Part shown: positions 23,477-36,159 of the stretch, in pieces | How positions within the stretch are numbered: position 1 is the first letter of the stretch | How the letters are laid out: each line of letters begins with the position of its first letter | Source of the DNA: Syngnathus acus | Lineage: Eukaryota; Chordata; Actinopteri; Syngnathiformes; Syngnathidae | DNA length: 64,000 nt | NCBI RefSeq assembly: GCF_901709675.1 | Contig: NC_051089.1 | Location: forward strand, 4,940,476 to 5,004,475 | Reading direction: 5' to 3' | Made by a program: the position numbers and the translations under genes | Notes under the pieces: model-generated | What the model was told of the DNA's origin: nothing | What the model saw: the letters and a program-made list of their open reading frames with translations, nothing else | Databases searched by the model: none

Positions 23477-25694
23477 ACTTGATCAGTGACTGCCAAATCC
23501 TGATCGTGTAAAGCCTAACAAACAGTATTGATCACCTGCTCCTACCTCTTCAACGTGCTTCACCCCCCACCACCTGACCCACCCTACTGCTGTGGTTGTT
23601 CACTGCAGCACTCCATTGTGAATGTCACAACAATCAATTTCCACCAGACACTCAGTGAGCTCATTACACAAATCATTCAAGTGGCTCACATTTGTACCGG
23701 TCTGGTTTAACTGAGACAAATGACTGATGAGTTGAGGAGGGGGCCCAGAGGGGGCCAGCATGCACCCGAATGCCTTATGTGAACCCCTGTGGGTTCTTGT
23801 TTAAAAAAAAAAGCTTCGGGATAGGCACACACACGAGCATGTGACATCAAGAATTCACTTTCTCCCGAAAAGAATTCCTCGCCGAGTCCCTTTTTGAACC
23901 GGGTCAAAGCCCTCCCACCCACCAGCGGCAACCCAGAAAGGATGAGAAAACTAATGACTACAATGGAGTGTTTGCATTTTTCCTGGGCCCTGAAAACCAC
24001 AAAGAACAAGGCCGGTGACAAGCTCCATTATTTGGTCGCTCTGCCAGTGAGGAGACAGCTCCTGCTGAAGAGATGAAAGGAGGGAGGGGTGGGTGGGAGG
24101 ACAGGAGAATGGAGTATGTGTGTGTGCCTTTGGAGGGGTGAGGGAGTGTCAAGAGGGCCACGGAGATGGCAGGTGATGAGGATGGTCCCCGCCCTCGCTG
24201 CCATAACCCATGTCGCATGGAGTTACGGGCCCATCAGCACAAAGACAAATTATCGCGGGGGGAATTTCATGGACAGGAAGAATCTGTCACCTAGTGGAAG
24301 CCTCCCCCTACGAGGGACTTCACACCGCCATTATGAGTGCCTTGAAAAAAGGGAGGGAAAATTCACTGGGAGACTGGCGCCCAGCACCACCACCCTTGGT
24401 GCCAAAATGGATGATGAGGAGGAGGTGCGGGTCAGAAGTTAGAAGGGGACTCATTTTGCTTTTAGTGTTTTATACAGTCTCAACCAAATGTAGTGATACA
24501 AGAAATATGTTTTGAAATAATGAAAGTGGATGCATTGACTTACTGTAGTTTTGGGGTGATTTTTTCTCATTGGACCAATAATTGGATCATAAAACTTTAC
24601 AGGTAAATGATGTCAATATTTTTCCCCCACCTCAACTCATAAAACGATAGACAATACAATATTTTGTAAAAACACTATTTTGGCCCATCACTACTACTCA
24701 TATAATATCAGATATGTTCTGAAGAAATTATACCATACCACAATATCAGAATTTTGTCCCTTCCCCATTACAGTGGTGTATTGATATTTTAGCCCTCCCA
24801 ACTAATATGATCTCAAAACAAAATATGTCACCAATATTTCACTCTGAAAACTGTAAAATATTCAGTAAATTAAAAAAATATATAGAGAGAGATAGAGATA
24901 GGACAATACCAAATATTCTTTCCGAAATGACCAAAAACGAGGTACAATGGATTCTAAGGCTACATCTTGTAGCAACATGGCTAACAAAAGTTGGGTTTAT
25001 TTTCATTACCATTTGTCATTTGGAATGCAGAAATATGAATACATCTGTCACACTAGTAGTCTATTATCACATTTTACCATCGGAAACAGCCTCTTTGTTC
25101 TCCGTCACCCTTCGTGCGAGCCCAACATGCGTAATCATGCTCGATATTTTCAAACCACGGTGTAACTACAACAATTTATCCTCATTCAGAGTGCCTGCAT
25201 GTATCCAAACATCTCCAGCAATAATAGGGACAATGGGGCTTTAAGTTGTTCATGGAGAGAAGCCACGTCTATTGTGCTCAAAAGATATCAGTCCAATTCA
25301 ACCATTATGACATTGCCTTTCAAATTTGTCCCGGCTGACACAAAAAGCCCGGCGGCCCCTTTAACAAAATGAAGGAGGTTGGATGGATAGAGCGGGGGGG
25401 ATTATTCTATCCCGTCAAACTTTCAACCTCACTGCCTTTCTCCTTTTTCAAACTTGGACGGGCCTTTTTTTTTTTGGTGGTGGGTTCCCCTGCTGAACGG
25501 CACATTTTAAACACACAAGTCCCCTATTGGCTGGATTAGCCTGCTCGCCGCATGCGTGCAACCAGTAGCGGTGCATGCTAACTGGATCATGTTCTGTGAG
25601 AGGAAAACACAAGTGTCCCTAACTTTTCTCATGTCACTACTCACCCCACCACCCCTCCCCACTCAACCATACAATGAGGTTTGGGTACCGGCCT
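23477..25694. other. Non-coding; possible old repeat at 24.63-24.80 kb
   Basis: The segment 24630-24800 (cataaaacgatagacaatac, ttttggcccatcactac, acagtggtgtattgatattt) looks like a degraded dispersed repeat, but I cannot define ends or class. Elsewhere there is mixed sequence with overlapping open frames on both strands at 23.7-24.5 kb and a 145-codon frame at 24807-25244, none with a recognisable domain. Confidence 0.35.
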
Positions 25695-25885
25695 CGATTT
25701 AAAAGAGCCCCTTTGAACTGGATTCATGGCCCATTTGCATAAGCAGATTTGGAGGGGGGCGGGGCTTGAAGCCGAATGGAGGGCTACTGCGGCTGGTCAT
25801 TAATATGCCAGCTAATTCAGCACATTGTAAGCCCATTGATGCTTCACTAAAGGGCAGTTATCCCATTGCCATTGTTTAGGCCAGA
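25695..25885. promoter_or_regulatory. Candidate regulatory block with octamer and SOX-like words
   Basis: A perfect octamer ATTTGCAT (25733-25740) is followed by ggtcattaatatgccagc, gctaattcagcac and ccattgtttagg, all in repeat-free sequence. POU, homeodomain and SOX-type words within 150 bp resemble neural or early developmental enhancers. The composition argument is suggestive only. Confidence 0.33.
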
Positions 25886-27396
25886 ACCAGGCTCAGCAGT
25901 TGTTACACATTACATAGTTAATTGATTTAAAATCTGCCATAAACCGCACAATGAGGGGAGATGTGGCGACCGGCTGATAGAGTAACATGCTGACACTCTC
26001 AAGGCTAATATAAATGGAAGCGTAATAAAGGCGTAATAAATATGAATGTGCAGCTTGTGAACATACGACCATTTCCTCTAGTGTCATCACTATGAAAGCT
26101 AATCATAACGATGATATTAACCTAAAAAAGATTAATAAATATGTAATTAATGTTGAACGAAGCACAAACCAGCTGGCTATGTGTCTTTCAGTTTCTTACC
26201 AACAGAAAAATACAGACTCCAACTGAACTCAATTTTGCTGATTTAAAAAGTACAATCTGTGATTTATGAACATTTAATTAGAAAATGAAAACATCTTTGC
26301 TCAGTTTTTGTAAGATAGATAAGTAGTTCAACACTATAACAGCCAATATTAACACTATAGCAACTGTTTCTTCACAAATGTGTTTTTTTCCCACCAACAG
26401 TCACTAAGTTTTCATCACGCTTGTAAAATGACACCTATCGAGCTCATCATTGGGTTTCATTTTCACATAATTTCCTCAGGATACCGTCGCACAAAACCAT
26501 TACTGTTACATCCCATTGCGAATGAGCCTGCCATATTTTGTCACTAAGACACACACACGGCACCGATTAGTGGCTGCAACAAAGCCTGACCAAAAATAAA
26601 CACTGCACTATTGCATACTTGTTACAACAATGCCATGTAATCCCTGGGATATGCTGAACAATATTAGCTTTTCAATTACTCCTCGGGGTTCTTTGAGTGG
26701 CGGTCTTTTGAAACCAACGGTGCCCACCACCACCCCTATACCACTACCAACACACACACTCGACGCCTCCATAGACCAACATGAGAGCCTCTCTGCTACA
26801 CTTTAGATGCAAGATGATGATTATGATGATGTGCTAATAGAAGAAGTGGCGGTCCAAGTTCTCTGCAAGATGTCCCCGCACCCATCTTTTGCACGAAGGG
26901 GCCCCCTTACACCATTGTCTGTTGTGTTTGTGTGCTGCGAGGGGCCTCTGGGTATTCTTCTCCCATCCCTCTTCAATCTCCCGCCCCATGATAGGGGCCA
27001 CATCAAAGCTTGGGAGGGGGGGTACCCCGGCTTTGTGGGCCAGTGGTCCCTTGACTCTCAACATGTGGTTTTGCAGCTATGGACATCGGCACCTTTTAAC
27101 CCATTCTGTCCAGATTAGGCATCGCCTTCAATTGCGCATTAGTGAAACTATAGTAACCAATAAGAAGCTTGTCGCTGAAAGGAAACTATGTATCTTGTCG
27201 CGTTGGAGCTGTCGGAACATGGCGATCCCTAGACAAGTTCCTCAGCGGGATTTTTGGCTGCCTGGGTGGGGGTTGCGTGGGCGGCCCCCCTTCTTTTCAC
27301 AACATTTTTGACAGTCATTTATATTCAGCTCAAAGAGGGGGGAGGGATTTGTTGTCCGCAGGGTACAAGGCATTTAATTATCTGCTTTTTTTTTTA
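25886..27396. other. Non-coding; upstream context of the exon-like block
   Basis: AT-rich to about 26700. From 26800 to 27310 overlapping open frames on both strands (up to 140 codons) lack recognisable domains. The last 50 bases become pyrimidine-rich (catttaattatctgc then T11) and form the acceptor of the exon-like block. Confidence 0.35.
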
Positions 27397-27397
27397 G

Positions 27398-27490
27398 TGT
27401 CCAGCCAGAGAGTGAGAACGTGGACAACAAAAGAGAAGGGGAGGTTGCTCCACAAGATGGAAGACTGGGAAATAAACAGGAACTTGTGAG
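27398..27490 (+). other. Exon-like block (93 bp, phase-symmetric), product unknown
   Basis: A run of 11 T ending in AG (27396-27397) makes a strong acceptor, and GAG|GTGAGT at 27488-27496 is a near-perfect donor. Between them are 93 bases, a multiple of three. Of the three frames only one stays open to the donor: from 27399 it gives 30 codons plus two bases, beginning VQPESENVDN and ending GNKQELV. The peptide is charged and low in hydrophobic residues, with no domain I recognise. No neighbouring exon of matching phase was found, so it may be an alternative exon of a gene spanning the window, an exon of a non-coding RNA, or chance. Confidence 0.33.
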
Positions 27491-27496
27491 GTGAGT

Positions 27497-29693
27497 CTCC
27501 CTGTGGTGGTCAGCGTTGGTGCCCGCAGAGAGAGGAAGGGCAGAGCAAGGAGGGCCAAGCTTATGTCTTCGCCTGCGAGGTGGAAAAACTTCCTGCTGAA
27601 ATACTCAAGGCTCCCCCCTATCAGTCGTATCCTTGGCTTGAGATCCCCGAGCTTTAAAAGGAGCTAAAGACTCACAGACATCACACAAGCTTGGCTTCGG
27701 GAGCAACCGTGGTTGGCCAGCTAACTCCAGAGTCCCATCGAGGGGAATCTTCAAACATTCCCAGGTCATCTCCCCTCAGAAATGCTGAGGTGGCTCAATT
27801 TGAGATAAACTGTTCTGCTTTGTACACAAGAGATTAAGAAGGCCATAAAATAATGTTTCATTTTTTTGTGTCACTTGAAGCCTCTCAATCAGCACCAGGC
27901 TCACTATGGGTTATTATCAGCATGATTGATTTTCTGGCTCAGTCTTGTCAGCGGGAAGTTGGGAGGGGGGGACGTAACGCGCTTCCAAGACAGGCAGCAG
28001 CTTGGCCGGACGCTGGCGAAGGGTCTTGGACGAACCTTCTGTGAGGTTGCTCGCCCCACCACATGGAGTGCTCTGACAGGGTGACCCTGCGTAAACTGGC
28101 AACCACACACCGTCTGCTTGGCATATTTGGCCATTTAGCTGGGGCGCTTGCGGAGATCAAACGGGTTAAGATCGGCCCTCTCGGCGAGCGGGGAGAAAAG
28201 GACATCAAAAAGGTGTTAATTTCACTTCCCCACTTTTGATTAAGTCAAGCATGAAAAGAAATGTAATACTCTCAAGTGGCAAGGGTTTACACTATTGATG
28301 CTGTTACTTCTGCTTCAGGAGGCCCAATCAGCCGGCGGGGAGCTGAGTAAACTCAGCCCCGAGTTTTAGGAGAGGCCAGATGGAGGCTTTTGCTGTGCCT
28401 GAAAAGACAGCTTAAGAGCTCGCCTCCTCAATCCCACTCAATACTGACTGTGTGAAATCCTGGCCCCGGCCAATGTCCCCCCCCTCTCTTACCCCACCCG
28501 TCTTCTCAAAAGCTGGTGGCTACCACCATATGGGCTTGTTTAAAAACTCCCACAGGCTGCTACAAAGCACAACAACACAGTTTTCATATCAAGTACCAGA
28601 AAGAAAAGACACCCCTTGACTCTTTCCTCGCCTCGTCATTTGAAAAGGTTGCCTGCTCAGAATAACAGTGGGCCCGACGCGAAGTTTTTTTTTACTGCTC
28701 CGATGATTAATGGGAGTCACCCAGCACAAGCCAGATTTCATATGTTACAAAACAAACAAGACTGGCCGACTGCAGGTTTGGAACAAACAGGCTAACACAA
28801 AGACGTGTCAGCTGGCTTGCAACTTCCCATCACAAAGTGCACAGTGCAGAATGGAATAGCTTTTTTTTTTTTGGGTGTATAGACTTAATAGAATCTTTAA
28901 CCGCTCCGACAATCCACACCCGTGGAGTTGCATTAAGTAGATATTGTAAAGGGACAATGTCCTAAATAGCTCAACATCAACCTCATTAGGCATGCAGGCA
29001 GGGCCCGGGCCATTTCATGGTGGAAAGCTATTGTCAAGGCTCACCCCAGGTAAGCATTAAATTGCAAATGATACCCTGAAAGGCGCAAAGAGAGGAGTGA
29101 GTGAGGGACTATTCCAAACGCACACAGAAAATTGTTCTCAGGACGAGAGACAATGAAAAGACAGTTGGTGGAGCTGTTGCGACCGTAAAAAATCCAATAC
29201 ATCACCCACTTTATTGGGAGGAAATTCCACTGGTCTCCAGAGTGTCTTATTTGTAAGCAAACCCCACAAAGGCCAAAAAAAAAAAAATGAAGCGAAAGAT
29301 TGATAGCAGTTATTCGTGGCTATCAATGACTCTACTACACCCTTGCGAGACCAAGATTAAGACAAGAGGGTGAAATAAGGTTCGGATTAATTCTGAAGAA
29401 GTAGTAGTGGTTTGTAGTGAAGAAGAACTCTTCTAAAGTTTTCATCAAAATCAATCTTCCATTAAATCATTAGCCAAAGAACTTTGGAGCCTCTGCTTTA
29501 TGGGTTTGATAAAGTCTCGCTAAAGAATGATGGTAGAGGGAGATTCCACCCATGCGGTTTCTGGACGTCCGCTAACACTAGCAAGCAGTTTTATGGTTTT
29601 CGATACCTTCGTAAAAACTCACAAATCTACGTCTCTCAGTGGGATAGTGGGCTTTAGATTCATCGACATCTGGGAATTGTCCGTTAAAGTGCA
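27497..29693. other. Non-coding, no gene seen
   Basis: Mixed composition. The segment 27850-28210 has overlapping frames on both strands without domains. A donor-like ccccag|gtaagc lies at 29044-29053, with no acceptor pairing I can defend. T or A runs occur at 28861-28872 and 29275-29287. Confidence 0.4.
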
Positions 29694-29776
29694 TATGAGT
29701 GAGAATGATTGTTTGTCTCTGTACCTTGTGATTTGACTGACCACCAGTCCAAGGTGTAACCTGTTCGTCACCTGAA
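29694..29776 (+). mobile_element. Fragment of a dispersed fish repeat (3' portion)
   Basis: gagtgagaatgattgtttgt, then tctctgtaccttgtgatttg and gaccaccagtccaaggtgta, matches the downstream part of a repeat common in teleosts, whose usual form runs gtgtgaatggttgtttgtct then gattggctggcgaccag. A longer piece of the same repeat lies at 35732-35886 (tgagtgtgaatgg ... gattggctggcggccag), which supports the family internally. No ORF. Confidence 0.6.
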
Positions 29777-30724
29777 ATCAATTATTTTTAGTTTCTTTGG
29801 TCTCTTGCAAAGTTTGCAACAAGATCTCACCACAATAGCCAGAGACCTTAAAAAGCCTTTGGAGTATGGGGTTAATCAAGGGGTCTCTGAAGAGTGACAC
29901 TAAAAGAGACGGCACCCTGTCAGCCTTCTTGGTGAGGGATTGGCCCTTTTGCAAATTTCTTGTCACCGGAAGGCGTAAGTGAAAGGACCCCCGAGGACAG
30001 TGCGAGTGAATTAAAAGTATGGATGAGGGTGAGCATGCTTGCGGTGGATGACAAGCAAGGTGCTCCTGAGGCAGAATTCCATATGTCTTCATGAGGTGTT
30101 TACGCAGGGGGCGCCGATAAACTCGAGGCACAGCGATTCAAACAACAATTTGAGTCAAAGATGGATTGATATGCTATTTTGGACTATTTCATCCAACTTT
30201 GCTTTGCCCAATTCTTTAAAGTTGTTTCGTATTTTTTATTTTATTTTATTTTATGTCCAGCAACCCAAAAGTTTGTGTCAAATGTCAATATCTATTTATT
30301 TTTATTTTTTCATCCAGGAATTTTAAGAGTAGTTTTCTGCTTATTATTGTGCAAGGTGTCTGTATAACTGCTGAGTGGAGCAATCAGAAGACTCGTGCTT
30401 ACTTCATTTTTTACTTTGGACATTTCCAATTGTATAATTTCTATGGTGCAATATCTTCCACCCATGTGTCTTTAACATTAGTTTAAAAAAAATCTTCCTT
30501 GTACTCCTTTACTTATGGATGTGTTTACCAAAATAGTATAAGAACAAAGGATTGGCAACAATTACAAGTACAGTTTACAATTAATCCTGTACAGGTGAAC
30601 AATCACAAGCTATAATCTGCTCCCAGGAGCAGCATAGAATGCTGCCTTCAGGGCTAAATAAGAAAAAAATGGTGCTTGGTGTTTGCGCTTGTGCTTTAGA
30701 TGTAGAATTATCACGCAATTACAA
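29777..30724. other. Non-coding, partly AT-rich
   Basis: T-rich words (ttttttattttattttatt) occur at about 30230-30255 and again near 30295-30310. The 117-codon minus-strand frame at 29778-30131 has no recognisable domain. Confidence 0.4.
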
Positions 30725-31080
30725 TATAATGACACACATTAATTGTTTCAGGGACCATGCTGGAGGCATTAATTAGCACACTCCTGGTGCTGTGTCCTTG
30801 CAACTGTTAGCATTTTGATGGGGTAAAAAAGAAAAGAAGATAAAAAAAAAAAAAAAAACACTAATATGCTCCCGCAGATAAATATCCTCTGGCGAGTAGA
30901 TGTAAATATCAAAAAACAAGGGCAGGTATTCATGACAACACCAGCAGGGCGGGAGGCAGAGCAGGCATGCTGGGGGAATTTAATATGGGGTGTGTTGTGA
31001 GTGGATGCATCTATTTAATTATTATTGCTGGATCCAGCCATAAAGTCAACCATAATTTCAGTGCATCTTGTAAAATAATA
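30725..31080. promoter_or_regulatory. Candidate regulatory block with repeated TTAAT cores, split by an A run
   Basis: cacattaattgtttcaggg, ggcattaattagcac (ATTAATTAGC at 30768-30777), gcagataaatatcctctggc, gatgtaaatatc and ttaattattattgctggatcc are spread over about 350 bp. A run of 17 A at 30842-30858 interrupts the block. The words are typical homeodomain and forkhead cores. Activity is unknown. Confidence 0.33.
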
Positions 31081-34000
31081 GCATGTTGTTGCTAGCTTTT
31101 ACACCCAAGTGCTAATGTTAGGCTATTAATGTTAGCGCTAGTAGATTACATTAAAAAAATAGAATTATTTTTGCAGGCAAATCCAAATGATACTGTTGAA
31201 ATCGCTGCTTGCTGACTCTTATTGGATTATGTAAAGGGCACCCCTATCTTCTCAAATGCAGCCATGGTGTTTAGTCTATGAGCAAAGTCAGCAGGAAGCC
31301 CCCAGTGGGTGCTCTAATGAAAGTCACTCGGCCGTCCAGCAGAGAGGTCGAGCTTCGACACCTGGCTGAAAACTGCGTGGGACCGGCAAAGCTGCATGTG
31401 TGCGCAGCCTTGGAAATGCGGGCCGGGGCAAGGAGGTGCGGAATTTTAATGTAGGTGACAAAACAGCATCATGATTGGCCAATCACGACTTTGGAGGTCT
31501 GACACGTTTCTTGGCTGTGTCAAGCTATGTAACCATTTGCATAGTCATGTGAATCCATCAAAAATCAACAGGCATCATTTTGATCTCCAAGACGAGCTAT
31601 GTACTATGTAGCTATGTACATACGTATTTCTGACACGAAATTTGAAAAAAAGAGTACAATTAAAAATGATATTCTCTATGAGAATTCCTTGCTATGACGT
31701 GAATGAAACCCAGCATTGAAATGCAGCTGGCATACATGTGTATTGCCACTAAGGCGCCAGAGGATGGCAGAGCAGTTGATGAGACTTGGCTACGAGCTCT
31801 GGCTGGTGGATTCAAAGAGAGGGAACAGAATCGGAGGAGGGCGGAGGGTGGGCTTAGAAAGCGAGCCCCGGGCCCCATTAAGCACCACAAAGCCTACTTT
31901 TTTTTTGATTCCACACCTCAGTTTAAATAATACCGCACTCTTCGAATAGTACGAAAGTAAAGCGAGCGGAAAATAAATCCAGCTACGAGTGGCATCTGGC
32001 ATCACATTTTAAAAGGTAGCTCAAAAGATGCTGTCAGTATGTTAGTGACAGTTGTGACACTAATTCCAAGAATCTAAGACGCAGGGATATGTATATATAT
32101 TTTTTTAATATTGGCTCCTCCGCTATCCCTTTCCATTCGTCATTTGGTTGGATAACCGTGCAGCAGGAATGGAGAGGTATAAGGCAATAAAAGAAGGATT
32201 TCTGAGGAGATCTACTCTCAAAATGTTTTCTTCAAAGGAAAAGTTTGATGAAGTCCATTAACCACTGTGGAACTTTAATTAATTAAAGGTTTTCAAAATT
32301 TTGAAATAATTCAATAGACACCCTGGTTGGGAATTTATACAACAAATAAAGCAAGAATTATTCAAGGGCAGTGCATGGAAGAAGCGTTCAAGCTACAATT
32401 TGAACTGACAAGACTAACGGAAGAATTACCATGTGAGCTACATTTAAGATTTTAAAGGACGGAAAAACTTCTAATGTCATTTTGTCTACTTTCAAGTGGA
32501 TCCCTGAACAGTGAAAACTCTCAAACATCCTGAGCAGTCTATTCCAGTCAGACTTTCCCAGCACATTAAAAATATTTTTTCATGATTGTAGAAAAAAAAA
32601 AAAATCACATATGCTTAGTTAATAGATACTGGAAAATCTAAAAAAAAACATTTTTTTTGTCGTATAAGTGCTAATTGAATGGGTTCTGGTCTCTACGAGC
32701 AAAGGGGTCCGCGATACACGGGTCTGATCTTCTCAGCAGCCGATGATGCGCTGCGCTAATGAAGAGGTAATGAGCAGGCAAGCCCATCCCCGCCAATCTG
32801 TAAACGGCGAGCTGCCGTGGTGCAAAAGTTTACGTTCCCAGGACATGGAAGGAAGAGCACGGCGAACAAGCTGCAGCATGAAAGCTCGGGCCCGGGTCGG
32901 CCGCATAGATCTGTGGCCACAGAGGGGATTACAGACACCTACTTCCAGCTTAGGCGGGACTTTTTGAAGTTTGGGCAATCGGAGGGGAGGGATCCCTTTG
33001 GCAGAGTCCTGTTTGATTCTGGTGGGAGTCCATCTCTAATCCCCCTTTCCCGTTCTCACCTTCTGCCTGATCCACTGCAGCCTCTCATCCCCGCGGTCCG
33101 GGATCATTATCCACCTTGGCCGAGGGGGCTCCCCCCTCATTAATTTCCCTAAGAAGATTACAGAGTGTGGGTTTGTTGTTGTTGTTTGAGCCATCTGATT
33201 TGCCTAAGCCCTTTGTTTTTTCATCTAGTTTACACTTTAATGCCCCCCGAATGAGTTTCAATGATGGAGAGGGATCAGCCTGACCCACTGAAAATGCAGC
33301 GGAGAACTTAAGAGAAGATCGCCCGAGGGGGAGGAGGTGGTCGGATGAAAGGAGGAGTACGTCTCACTTCTCTCTATTGAAGATTTAGATGTTCAGAGGG
33401 AAAAGACAAGCGCTGATTTAACCTCGGCTCATCTCCTCGCCAGCGGAGGTAAACACTGGATGGGAGGCCGGATCACTGGCGAGGCATCAGTACTTCCCGG
33501 ATTTTGGAAGACTCAATGTTCAATCACGCATATACCATTCCAACAACACGCTCGAAATAAACATGTAATTTTAAAGAACCAGAATCAGAACCAGGTGTGT
33601 GATATATACCTATCAATTTATGGCACCAGCCCAGTAACACTGGATCAATCGACCAGAGGTTTCTCGGACACCCTCAGGGTTGCATGCAGCATAGTTTGAG
33701 GATCCCCACAGTGGATTAATTAGGACCCCAGGCCCACTATTACCCTGGTGGGATTAAGCGGACCAGGCCAAATACCCCTCCTGACAAATGAATCTTTGGA
33801 GTGATGTGGTCACTTGGCGGGCCTGTCTGGACAAAGCCGGAGGGGGAATTAGTTTAAAAATGACCACTCGGTCGCTTCATCTTCTCCGGGTGACATCTCA
33901 TTACGAAGATGAACACAGCCTGACCCTGGCTCTGGCGACGTTTGGCAGTCTGGTATGCCGACGTTCTACACACCCATCACACATCATTATCAGCTATTAG

Positions 34001-35224
34001 GCATGGTGAGCTGAAGGTTACAGAATCAATCCGGCTTTTCGAAAGGTAAGGAGGTGGCGCGTGGTATTTAGAATCATTTAGAATCATACCCCTACATTTA
34101 ATTGAAGCAAATTATATACAAATTCAGTTGAAGTTTTAGGATTTTTTTTGGGGTGACAAAATAGTCTTGATTGAAGTCTCCAAGAACATCTTCCCCGCTA
34201 CCCCCATTAAAGAATCCAAAATGTCATCTAACTGTTAACAACCTGGCAAACTCTTTCAATTTGTCAAAAACACATTCAAAGCCATGAAAGGCTAGATCAA
34301 GGTTACATAAAAGTGAACCAGGCTGAACATAACCTAGCACAAAATCACCCCCCCACCTGAGTCCGTAAACTACCCGCTTCCTATCTGCAGCAAACAATTC
34401 TATACAATTAATCTGACAAAGCCAAAATGTAATTGATTGATAAGACCCCCGTAAAGAGGACAGACGTAACCTTGCTGGGCTTGCATTTGTCTGCTAGCGC
34501 AGACGGATGGCGCAGATGTCATCAGACCCATCAATGGCCCAGACATTATCAGGCAACGGGATCGGTCGGTTTGGCCGGCGTGGTCGTGGAAGTGGTGCTT
34601 GTGGTGGGGAAAGGTGGAGAAGGTGAACGGGGTGATGCGCTAGATGAGCTAATGGGACAATCTTGTACACCCCATCTTCATCTCGATCTAACAGGCGGCG
34701 CCCGTGCGCACTTTAAGGTCATGCTGACTTCACTCTTTTCACAATGAATTCTTATTTGTCTCATCTACATTGTTGAGTGGCAAAAGCTGTCTGGATCCAT
34801 AAATTCATACAAAAAGAATAAAACTCCTGATAGAAAAGCATGAGGGAGGAAGGCGTCAAGGGGGGGAAAAATGAAAAGGGGGGCTAAACCACATAGGGCC
34901 TCAGTGGCACAGGGATTCAGCAGCCGGTGGCATCGGCTCCCCTGGTGGCGTCACATCGTCAATCCTGCAAATTTGCTATGAACTTGATGGAAATTTAATA
35001 AGTGTTCACCGCAGCTCGGCCCGTTTGTAAAGCGCCCCGCCCCCTCTTAGTGCCGGGCCAAGAAAGGCTCTGCTGACCCCAAGGGGCCTCGTGCTGCTTG
35101 AGCCAATATAGACCGTGTACGTCCTGAGGGGGAATAATATGCGGGGCTGACCCACGTCTGTTATATCCCCCCCTCCCCTTAAACTCCCCTCTCTTCCTTC
35201 CCTTCAAAGGCGCTGCTGCTCAGC
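31081..35224. other. Non-coding; no gene supported in about 4 kb
   Basis: AT-rich at 32040-32680. GC-richer segments occur at 31320-31440, 32700-33130 and 34440-34720. Many short frames overlap on opposite strands (for example 31660-31949, 32733-33143 and 34433-34747) with no recognisable domain. The run of TTG repeats at about 33172-33187 is short. A donor-like aaag|gtaagg occurs near 34046. Confidence 0.38.
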
Positions 35225-35525
35225 TGCCACTCCACACAGCTTTCCGAGTTAAAAGCGCAGCCATTCCCATTTGAAATGGCTGCCTTTGCTCTCCCTCGTC
35301 AGCCTGGCTCGCTCTGGATGCGCCACACTGAGCGGTGCTCTGCAATGACAACTAAATAGGCCCCTTAATACCACTTCATAAAGCTAAAGGAGTATCCTCC
35401 AGGCAAAAGCTGTAAATTAAAGGCAAAGACGTTGTTGGCTGCAAAGTGAACCTTCCACTCAAATGACAGCGAGTCGCTTGAGGAGCGCAGGCTAAATGAT
35501 ACCTTAAGCACGCATGATTTATAGA
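35225..35525. promoter_or_regulatory. Candidate regulatory block
   Basis: A 300-bp repeat-free stretch with balanced composition and interspersed AT-core words (agctgtaaattaaaggc, aactaaataggccccttaatac, gctaaatgataccttaagc) and few open codons. It resembles conserved non-coding sequence by texture. There is no direct evidence of function. Confidence 0.28.
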
Positions 35526-35731
35526 CGCGGGCCCCCGGTGACAAAAAAGAATCTCTGCTTTATGACGACTAACGCACGGAACATGTTTGTATGACTTCTA
35601 TAAGTGGCATGTAGTAGGATGACGACTCCTGAATAGGACGCTACACGACAAAAGGAAGTATTTATGCTCCTCAATATACCGTGTTATATAATTTGATCAA
35701 TGGACTGGTTCAGGAATATAGTACAAAATAA
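35526..35731. other. Non-coding spacer, no gene seen
   Basis: AT-rich spacer between the candidate block and the dispersed repeat, with no notable motif. Confidence 0.4.
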
Positions 35732-35886
35732 TCCGTACGGAGTTTGCATGTTCTCCCCGTACCTGTGTTGGTTTTCTTCCACATTCCAAAAGCATGCAAG
35801 ATGAATTGACCAATCCAAATTGTCTGTAGGTGTGAGTGTGAATGGTTTTCCATCGTGCGCTGTGATTGGCTGGCGGCCAGTTCATT
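35732..35886 (+). mobile_element. Dispersed fish repeat ('gtttgcatgttctccccg' family), truncated
   Basis: ggagtttgcatgttctcccc followed by gtacctgtgttggttttc, aaaagcatgcaagatgaattg, tgtctgtaggtgtgagtgtg and gattggctggcggccag reproduces in order the body of a very common teleost repeat. In full copies a tRNA-like head of the kind seen at 7347 and 16634 precedes this body; here the head is missing, as is the end beyond the 'gaccagt' point. It has no coding capacity. The flanking 68-codon minus-strand frame is an accident of the repeat. Confidence 0.75.
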
Positions 35887-36159
35887 AACTTGGACACAAA
35901 ATACTTCTGAAAACATCTTCCTGTTCAGATAACAGAATTATGTTGATGTCATTCTACAAAACCTATGCTCATCATCCTTCCTGTGTTGTCGTGACAGACA
36001 AACAAGGTTGAACCTTTCCTCAACAGGAGACCTCCTCTTGATAGATCAGGAATCACAACACGCCTCAGGCACAAGCGTTCCCTAATCCCTGGCATTTTGT
36101 CGAGTGTTAGTCCACGCGCGAAGAGAACGAGCAAACGCGGCCATGTTACGGCATTTTTG

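Noticed and set aside
31757-34945. CTCF-like words at 31757-31770 and around 34937-34945
   Set aside because: Each lacks invariant positions of the CTCF core (the central AG or the final GGC), so I do not call insulator sites.
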